Assembly (NCBI RefSeq): GCF_016808335.1
Contig: NC_053143.1
Location: 1,025,398-1,089,397 of the forward strand
Direction of reading: 5' to 3'
Source of the DNA: Panicum virgatum
Lineage: Eukaryota > Streptophyta > Magnoliopsida > Poales > Poaceae
Length of the DNA stretch: 64,000 bases
Shown: positions 57,114 through 64,000 of the stretch, piece after piece
Position numbering within the stretch: position 1 is the stretch's first letter
How the letters are laid out: each line of letters starts with the position of its first letter
Program-made: the position numbers and the translations under genes
The notes under the pieces: model-generated
What the model saw: only the letters and a program-made list of their open reading frames with translations
Told to the model about the DNA's origin: nothing
Databases searched by the model: none

Positions 57114-57742
57114 ATGCGCATGCTCCGAGACAATAATAACCCCACCGCCGCCGTCGATGCATCCTCGGCGGCGCTGCTGCTCGTCACGCCAGCGTCCGCG
57201 GCGGCGGCGGGCGGTGTCCTGCAGCCTCCGCCCGCTGGCGGGAGCGACGCTAGCTTCGACGCCGACATGGTCATCATCCTCGCCGCGATGCTCTGTGTCC
57301 TCGTCTGCGCCATCGGCCTCGACTCCCTCATCCGCTGCGTCCGGCTCCACTGCGGCCGCACCCGCACGCCCACCGTGGCCGCCGCACGGCACGCCGCTGC
57401 CACCATGGCTGCGGCTGCGGATGCCATTGCCGGGCCGAAGAAGAGGGAGCAGATCATGAGGAGGATACCGGTGGTGGTCTATGAGGCCAGAGCCGGCGTC
57501 TCGGCCACTGAATGTGCCATCTGTCTCGGCGAGTTCGAAGACGGCGAGAAGGTGCGCGTGCTCCCGCGGTGCTATACCATGGCTTCCATGTCCAGTGCAT
57601 CGACATGTGGCTGGCCATGAACCCTTCTTGCCCGACATGCCGGAACTCGCTCCTCGAGGATGGTGGCGCCAACCGCGTTGAAGGGAAGAAGGGACATACT
57701 CCCTCCGTCCTTAAAATGCAAGGCATTTTTGCTTTGTTTTAA
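57114..57742 (+). pseudogene. ATL-type RING-H2 gene, frameshifted in the RING, MITE at 3' end
   Basis: ATL proteins are membrane E3 ligases. The frame starts at 57114, has a hydrophobic segment (MVIILAAMLCVLVCAIGL) and a GLD-like region (IPVVVYEARAGVSATECAIC), and enters the RING (CAICLGEFEDGEKVRVLPRC). After Cys-Tyr at about 57575 the frame is lost. The other frame gives HGFHVQCIDMWL, NPSCPTCRNSLLED, the rest of the RING-H2. The net change is about two extra bases between ligands three and four. The final residues (THTPSVLK-like end, stop at 57742) come from a Stowaway MITE inserted at 57699. Confidence 0.82.
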
Positions 57743-57951
57743 ATAGTCTAAATTTTACTAAATTTATAGGGAATAATATTAACATCTAACACATAATCAA
57801 ATATATAAATTTAAAAAAATATTTCATAATAAATCTAATTATTTTTATTTGACACTCAAAATATTATTAATCATTTTTATAAGTTTGGTCAACTTAGAAC
57901 AGTTTAATTTACGACAAATCAAAATACCTTACATTTTAGGATGCAACGTAG
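57699..57951. mobile_element. Stowaway-type MITE (253 bp)
   Basis: Starts CTCCCTCCGTCCTTAAAATG and ends with the imperfect complement CATTTTAGGATGCAACGTAG. TA flanks both ends (57697-57698 and 57952-57953). Confidence 0.88.
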
Positions 57952-57954
57952 TAG

Positions 57955-58845
57955 TTTAGTGACCCACGAGCAGATTATTTTTTATTTGTTTTGTAATTTC
58001 TTTTACAGTAGGGGGCTGCGGTGCGAAACACATGACCTTTTTTTTCCTTATATACGTTTTGCTCTTTCTTTAGAGTTTTTTTTTGCTATTTTGTGGTTAG
58101 CTATTTTTTTCTTACTTGTAATATAAATAAACTACGATTAACATTTAAGAGGGATAGGCTAGTTACAATAATATGCCGCCATCACATCTTTGTCATTTTA
58201 ATTTGTTATTATTGTCTCGTTCCATGCATGTTTTCGTACTCTCCATTGACACTGGACCGAATATATATTTATGATTTTGTTTTATTTCACATCTATACTA
58301 TAAAGATGGAGGAATGTGGAGGAATTGTATATATGATGGATTGAGCAGGAAATAAAGTACCCCCAACTGCTTCCATAAATATTTTTCTTGGATGCTTTTG
58401 GGTAAGAAGGCAACCTCTCTTTCTTTCAGCATACTATAATATAAAGCAGATCGTTGGAATATGTAGCATTGTTTACTTGTATATGCATGCAGTTCCATAT
58501 GGATAAGTACAGCAGCTAATTAAAGACATGCACTAGCCTTCAGTGCTGTGTGCCGACCACACCAGCCTTTAGTGCTTTGACTTTGAGGGACTGTTTTTTT
58601 TTTTTTGAAGGACTGGCTTTTAATTTCCTTACTTACTTATGGTAAGGTGCGTTCAAATGTAAAATACATTTTATTTTACTATGCTTATTGGAACGGCCCA
58701 CTCCGTGAGATAGGAGCCCCAGAAGGCAACCTTTCCGGGCCGAGTCGTGATGCTGCGGGAACGGCCCACATATTGCGCCCGGCCCGCCTCTCTGCTTCTT
58801 TTGTTTACCTGGCCCGGCCCAGGGTGCCCCCCACCCCACGCAGCC
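57955..58845. other. Intergenic region, no gene seen
   Basis: AT-rich to 58680, then GC-richer near 58700-58845. There are only short chance frames. Confidence 0.45.
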
Positions 58846-58849
58846 CGCA

Positions 58850-60000
58850 TTTTTTCTTTCTAACCCTTCTCGTAAAAGATTTTCACAAATAGACCCATAA
58901 AAAATGAATTGTGTTTTTGGACCTAAAGGGTTGGCGTCATAGCTCGTGGTGCAGAGGTAACACGTCTCGGCGCCGAGATATTTGCCACTGAACTGATATG
59001 GTGTCGACGTGGCAGCTACCTCAACGCCATAACCGGTGGCGCCGAGCTCGGCGCCAGCTGCTGCGGCGCCGAGCTGCTCGAGCCTTGCGTTGCACCACCG
59101 GCACGTTAGCAGCTGCCCAACGCAAGCACTGTGCCACGTGAGTCCACATGCATTTCTCTATCTTTCTGTCTTTTGGCCCTACACCTGGAGGTGACAAGAC
59201 GCATATCCATATACTAGTTGGACATGCGGTCCCTTATTCTTGTACTATATTTGCTCATTTATTTTTGTATTAGTCTTATTTTCCTTCTACCGCATATGTT
59301 TTTGATTAACTTGGCTTTTGAGATACTAGCATCTAATCAATTGTAAGGGCATTCTTAACTTTCCTACAGTTTTCATAGCATTAAATATATCTCTACATAA
59401 TTAGGGGTATAAAAGTCTTTTATATAAATACATAACCTGTCCTAAAAATTCCAGAATACTTTACATCCATCTGACAAGCTTGTTGTACAATAGTTTTCTA
59501 CAACATTGATCAAGCATCGAGGCTTGTACTGTCATCGGTGCCGGTATTTTTCAACTCAGCATCGGCAGCTGCAGTGGCAAAATCGAGGCTTGAAATTTCT
59601 CTCTCCGATCGGAGCATCATCGCTTTTCACTCACGCTGCGAACCGATAAGCATTGGGATTTGGGATGCTAAAACTCTGGTGAACCGATATCAGAAACTAG
59701 TCAGGTTCAACATATATATCAATTCATAACATAAATACAAGAAAGTGTTGGACAGCTGCTAGCGCGTCGAGCGGCCCCTCGAGGCATGCAGAGCTGAACC
59801 TCGGCGTCGTAGCAGCTGGCGCTTCAGGTTACTGCCACGTCGAAATATCTCGGCGCCATGACTCACGGCGCCGAGACGTGTTACCTCAGCGCCACGACCC
59901 ATGGCGCCGACATTTGGGTTCAAAGATGCAATTCGTTTTGATATAAGTCTATTTGTGAAAATATTTTACGAGAAAGGTTAGAAAGCAAAAAAAAAAAGCG
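58850..60000. mobile_element. Mutator-like element with long inverted repeats
   Basis: Left arm (about 58850-59010: CTTTCTAACCCTTCTCGTAA ... TTTTCACAAATAGAC ... GAGGTAACACGTCTCGGCGCC) pairs with the reverse complement of the right arm (about 59835-60000). Arms of about 150 bp with a short non-coding centre fit a non-autonomous MULE. The outer target duplication is obscured by poly-T/poly-A at the borders. GGCGCC-rich palindromes lie inside the arms. Confidence 0.7.
59037..59056. repeat. Perfect 20-bp palindrome
   Basis: TGGCGCCGAGCTCGGCGCCA, inside the Mutator-like element. Related CTCGGCGCCGAG and GGCGCCGAG copies lie at about 58965, 59072 and 59850-59910. Confidence 0.85.
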
Positions 60001-60004
60001 GCCC

Positions 60005-61386
60005 CACCCAGCATCGAGGAGGCGACGCCGGCGGCGGAGCAACTGCTGCTGCCGCTGGGGCACCTGCGCCCCCAGGGCCGGAAGCCGCCGCCACGTTGGA
60101 AGCAGGACTGGTTGGAAGAGCAGGGTCGCAGCCACAGGACGACCAACTCCCGCCGCCGCCAGGCGCCACCCTCAACACCAGGTCTGCACTATCCCCCCTC
60201 CTTCCTACGCATCAATTAATCTCTACTCTTGCTTTAGTTAATTATTAGTACGACTGAAATGCCGAGTATTTTCGTCGACTCGTAGGGACTTTTACCATAT
60301 TTCTAATGAATTAGTGCTGGTGATATTTTCACGTCTCGACCAACTGATACTGCCAGTGATATTTAGGGTACTTTGGCCGATTGCTACTGGCCTCCTTTAA
60401 TTTTGGGTCTCCACCCCTGTCTATATGGCATGTCTGTGTTTGAGATTATTCTAATTCAGTGCACGCAATTCATCAACATTCTAACATGTTCACTCCAAAT
60501 AACTTTTTTATTTCTCTGACCAGACAGATAGGTCAAGAATTCCTTGATTACTTGGTAGATGCCTGTTGCTATCCTGCGTATAGTTTTGGTCATGCCACTG
60601 CCTTGAACTTTGCTCAATTAGTTTGGTGAGTATAGTCTTGGTCACGCCGCTGCGTTGAACTTTGCTCAGATAGTTTGGTGATGAAGTGAAACGTAATCTC
60701 AAATTTATTTTTTTATGGATACTTTTGTGGTGACCCTGATTATTGGAATTTGGAAAGGAATGAGCCATAAAAAAAATCAAAGTTGTGCAGATAAACAGGG
60801 GAAGGGATTATCTGTTAATCCTTTTAGTGCTATAGAAATGTATATTCAGCACATGATGTCATTCATTTTATTGAGTGGATGAGTTGGATCCACAGTAAAA
60901 TATAAAAGAGCTCTCATTTTGTCACTGCAGAGTCTTATGTTAATTTGGTCTTCCTCATGGTCATGGGGCTGCCATGGTCTGTTTAGCGACCAAGTGGATT
61001 ATAGGAAAGCAAGTAGTCACATGAAAGTTGTCTATATAAGAAGGGGAGTATTATATCATTGAGCTTTTTTATCTCAATTGATATTTATGTTGAGAATCTC
61101 TTACTCTACAAAGCAACCCCTCTGCCATGATTGAAAATATATAATTGTACATGCATGCTGTTGGCACACCAAAAAGATTGTAATTATTCTATTGTGGAAA
61201 AAAAATGAAGCTGTAGGTGGTTCTGATGTAACTTGTTCTGATTGAAGTTTACCATGTCCAAATAGACTATCTTGGCTTTTGTTCAGTTAAAGGCTACTGC
61301 ATTTCCTATGGTGTACTAACTCATAGGGTATAATTCTATTATGTTTCAGTTCTTTATTCTGATCGATTATTCATGAATTTCTGCAG
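60005..61386 (+). other. Upstream exon candidate and intron of the F-box gene
   Basis: A GC-rich stretch (60005-60180) ends CACCAG then GTCTGC, a possible first exon and donor. The rest is AT-rich intron-like DNA up to the acceptor CTGCAG at 61381-61386. The coding content of the first exon is unclear, and it may have been damaged by the adjacent Mutator-like element. Confidence 0.35.
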
Positions 61387-62477
61387 ATCTCCTGGATAGC
61401 CTGCTTCACGAAATCATTGTTCTCATTAACTCATTCCATGACTTCCTTGCTTTTATTGGCACCTGCCGCTCTTGGCGCACTGCAGTCTCTTCCTTCCCCT
61501 CCGTGTATACCTTCAGTTTCCCGCCTCTCCATTTTGAACCAGATGGTCCATATTTTCGTCCACATAGCATAGGTATCAAGCCCCTCCTTTTATCTAATTG
61601 CAAATGGAAGCTCAGTGATTCTAGCAAGGAAAACTTATCCCTTCGCTGTGCATTGCCTCAAAGTACTCCAAATACAGTGTACTATTTAGGCTGCTCATAT
61701 GGGTATCTTATCTTCACCTATGAGGACTTCCATGCAACAATGAACTTGGATGGTCTTCTGGCATAGGCGTCCTTACGGCTCCATTCAGCTCACCCAACTC
61801 GCGCCTCCTCCTTTTCTCGAGGGCTTCCATGTTTGAGTGGCAGGTTGGAACAAACTCCTGGTCAGTTCATCCTCTTGCTCTTGATCATGAATGCATCCAT
61901 CAGATTGTGTTCTTCAAAGGTCATATCCTTGTCATAGATACTCTTAGGAGACTTAACACTGTGCAATTAACACCTCAGTTCAGCATGCAAGAAGTTGCAA
62001 TTATGTGGCGGTCCCTGCGGACCCTGCCTCTTAACCCATGGTTGGTGGCCTGTCATGGTTGACTTCACGTTTCGCTCACTTACCTCTGACGAGCTTAGTA
62101 ACTATTCTAGAACCTTTGAGGAGTTTGAGTTTTCTAGAATCTTTGAGGTCTTTCGTCTTGACTTCTCAGTGAAACCAGCTAAGTGGGTGAAGATGGAAAA
62201 GTTGGAAAATCAAGCTGTGTTTGTTAGCCTTGATAAGAGGAATCCTGCATTTTGTTGCATGAACCCTGAAAGATGGGGAGGAAAGAGTAACTGCATTTAT
62301 GTTGCCAGGCTATTTGAGGATCCTGATGAAACTTGGACAGCCATGGAGCTTGGTCAGTCAGTGCCGAACCACAACACAGTTCACAGCATCATGTATGGTT
62401 TTGCATTCCAGCTGGACTACAGTCAAATAGGTAGCCTTTGGCTGTTTCCTAGTTTAGTTTATGGTCGTAGCCAGTAA
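61387..62477 (+). pseudogene. F-box/DUF295 (KIB1-like) protein, frameshifted
   Basis: F-box proteins are SCF adaptor subunits, and the grass F-box/DUF295 family is large. The first frame has the F-box second half (DLLDSLLHEIIVLINSFHDF, IGTCRSWRTAVSSFPSVYTF). The frame moves near 61740, and the next gives NSRLLLFSRASMFEWQVGTN and SWSVHPLALDHECIHQIVFF, typical DUF295. A second shift near 62050 (LVACHG) returns to the first frame: VMVDFTFRSLTSDE, then FRLDFSVKPAKWVKMEKLEN and CIYVARLFEDPDETWTAMEL. The C-terminal end may run into an intron. Two frameshifts mean no full product. Confidence 0.75.
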
Positions 62478-63015
62478 TCTTGTTGCAGCCTTGCGAGGGT
62501 TTTGGCTAGCCCCGCAAAGGCCCTGGCGATTGCTGTTATCTTAATTTTAGTTAGCAAGGTCGCTGTAACTAGAAGGTTTATTTCCTGAAGTAAATTTGGT
62601 ATGCATGCCTGGTAACTTGGTGAAGAACTGAACATTAGAGTTGCATTGTCGTTTGCCATTTGATGACTGGGCTGTATTGCTAAACTTAGTGGGTGGTTTT
62701 GTTACCATTTGCAGTTGATAATCTGCGTGGAGATTGGACCATAGTATACTAAGGTTGGTTATCAATACTAGTCAGAAGTTTTTGTCTACAGCATTGCGGC
62801 TGAAATAATACTCATTGCGGCTGAAATAATACTAGTACTAATCAGATCTTTCAAAAACCAGTCTTTTTTTTTTGCAATTTAATTTGCTGCAATAATATAA
62901 TAGACGAGACGATCGATAGGACATAATAATTTATTAATAACGAGTTCAATTCAGGTGGAAGCTAGGAAATTATTACGTAATTAGCATCCGCAGCAATATT
63001 ATACTAATCGATCGA

Positions 63016-63724
63016 TCAGGAGGCGGCGGAGAGCAGCGCCGCGAAACGATCTGCCATGCTCCGGACGGTGGTCGGAGACACCGCGGAGTCGCCGCCGAGG
63101 TACCACTTCTGGATCATCCTGGCCACGTTCTCGTTCTCCACCTTCATCTTGGCCGCGTCCTTGCCCTCCGTCGCGAACGATATCTCCACAGCCCCAGCTG
63201 CTGAAGTGGCCGGGAAGTGGAAGGTGATGACAGAGCCAGGCTTGAAGTACTTGGCCTGGAAGAAGTCGGTGATCTTCTCGAGCGCCTCCTCCTCGTCGTC
63301 GTCGTACTTGTCGGCGGCGACGAGGCGGTCGCGCACGGAGCTCTCGAGCTGCACGCCGTACTGCGAGCCCTTGATCTCCTTGATGACGACGACCCGGAAC
63401 AGCTTCTCCACGGGAGCCGCGACGAGGGCCTGGAAGAAGGAGTCGTCGCCGAGCAGCTCGTCGGCCGACTTGCCCTTCCAGCCGTGCAGGTGGTCGAGCA
63501 GGACGTCGTTGCTGTGGAGGTAGATGCCGATGGCGTTGTACTTGATCTGCAGGAAGTGGATCTCGATGTCCGTGATGCCGTTACCAACGAGGGACACAGC
63601 AGGGTTGCCGCCGGCGGTGAATGTGATCTCCGCCGGGAACGGGATGCCTTCCACGGTGACCGTCTCCGTCTCCGAGCCCACTGCGATGCAACGACGACGT
63701 TTATTACCAGGCAGGCAACAGATC

Positions 63725-63760
<36 letters not shown>

Positions 63761-63824
63761 GATGAAATAATAATGGAGAATGGTGAAAGGAAGAAGAAAA
63801 TTATTATTATATTATCAACTTACT
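63016..63824 (-). CDS. CHIL: Chalcone isomerase-like protein, type IV (CHIL / EFP)
   Basis: CHIL proteins are non-catalytic relatives of chalcone isomerase that bind chalcone synthase and raise flavonoid output. Exon 2 (63680-63016) codes for EGIPFPAEITFTAGG, NGITDIEIHFLQIKYNAIGI, then FRVVVIKEIKGSQYGVQLES, VRDRLVAADKYDDDEEEALE and KVENENVARMIQKWYLGG, all characteristic of type IV. The intron (63823-63681, GT-AG) separates it from a leader exon ending in A at 63824. That A plus TG at 63680 would make the start codon (MGSETETVTVEG), giving 221 residues. Otherwise no ATG directly precedes the domain, except one upstream in intron sequence (MICCLPGN). The intron carries an (AT)n tract. Confidence 0.88.
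63727..63759. repeat. (AT)n dinucleotide microsatellite
   Basis: About 16 AT units inside the CHIL intron. Confidence 0.92.
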
Positions 63825-63984
63825 TTTGCTTTGTGGTGACTTTGACAGGGATGGGAGAAACTGATGATGGATGGCGGAGGTAGAAAGGGTTGGAGCCTGC
63901 CGGTGGTTGTTCAATTGCCAATGCAATGCTCGCAGGAAAGAAGATAGCGGGCTAGCTAGGCAGCAACAAAAAGAGTGTGATCTG

Positions 63985-63998
63985 AGCATGTATATATG
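63985..63998 (-). promoter_or_regulatory. Putative TATA box of CHIL
   Basis: On minus: GCATATATACATGC, about 165 bases upstream of the leader exon end, followed by leader sequence with CATC/TCAC stretches. Confidence 0.45.
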
Positions 63999-64000
63999 CA

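Noticed and set aside
63144..63765. Long plus-strand and alternative minus-strand frames over the CHIL exon
   Set aside because: Shadow frames of the GC-rich CHIL exon; Ser/Thr/Arg-biased and without motif.
1..64000. CRISPR arrays, bacterial operons, rRNA or tRNA genes
   Set aside because: None seen. tRNA-like matches are retrotransposon primer sites only, and introns and element types show a plant nuclear source.

Overview
The window is plant nuclear DNA, most likely from a panicoid grass. Supporting signs are GC-rich, monocot-style coding exons beside AT-rich intergenic DNA, spliceosomal GT-AG introns, tandem type-1 lipid-transfer-protein genes, and dense Tourist, Stowaway, hAT and Mutator-type elements. 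Copia LTR retrotransposons carry the plant initiator-Met primer site TGGTATCAGAGC. The species cannot be fixed from sequence alone.

Layout. 1-4147: right part of a PIF/Harbinger transposon, with an apparently intact two-exon transposase and a broken Myb-like ORF1. 4.3-9.8 kb: gene-like GC-rich sequence holding a solo Copia LTR and ending at a Helitron-like CTAG terminus. 10.3-12.5 kb: three small membrane-anchored RING-H2 genes. 13.9-19.7 kb: a GIL1-like (DUF641) gene split by a short non-autonomous LTR retrotransposon, which itself holds a 2.6-kb insertion with a RING-gene fragment. 20.6 kb: an IDA-like peptide gene. 22.2-26.5 kb (minus): a four-exon WNK kinase gene with one extra base in exon 2. 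29.5-31.1 kb: a PPR pseudogene.

31.6-54.3 kb: three type-1 nsLTP genes and one truncated nsLTP, separated by an hAT-like element, a deleted Copia element (37.1-40.2 kb) and an 8.7-kb gag-only Copia-type element (42.8-51.5 kb). 54.8-56.5 kb: a second solo LTR. 57.1-58.0 kb: a frameshifted ATL-type RING gene with a Stowaway MITE at its end. 58.85-60.0 kb: a Mutator-like inverted-repeat element. 61.4-62.5 kb: a broken F-box/DUF295 gene. 63.0-63.8 kb (minus): a chalcone-isomerase-like (CHIL) gene whose start codon appears to be split by an intron.

The genes do not form one pathway. The window is a mosaic of small tandem families (RING-H2, nsLTP) and single genes cut up by transposons. I found no convincing new molecular system. 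The most unusual signals are: ACCGGT-core arrays placed just upstream of the TATA box in three different LTR families; a nested insertion in the GIL1-like gene whose removal would restore the frame exactly; and the RING-H2 trio sharing a C-terminal AE(N/D)xV tail.
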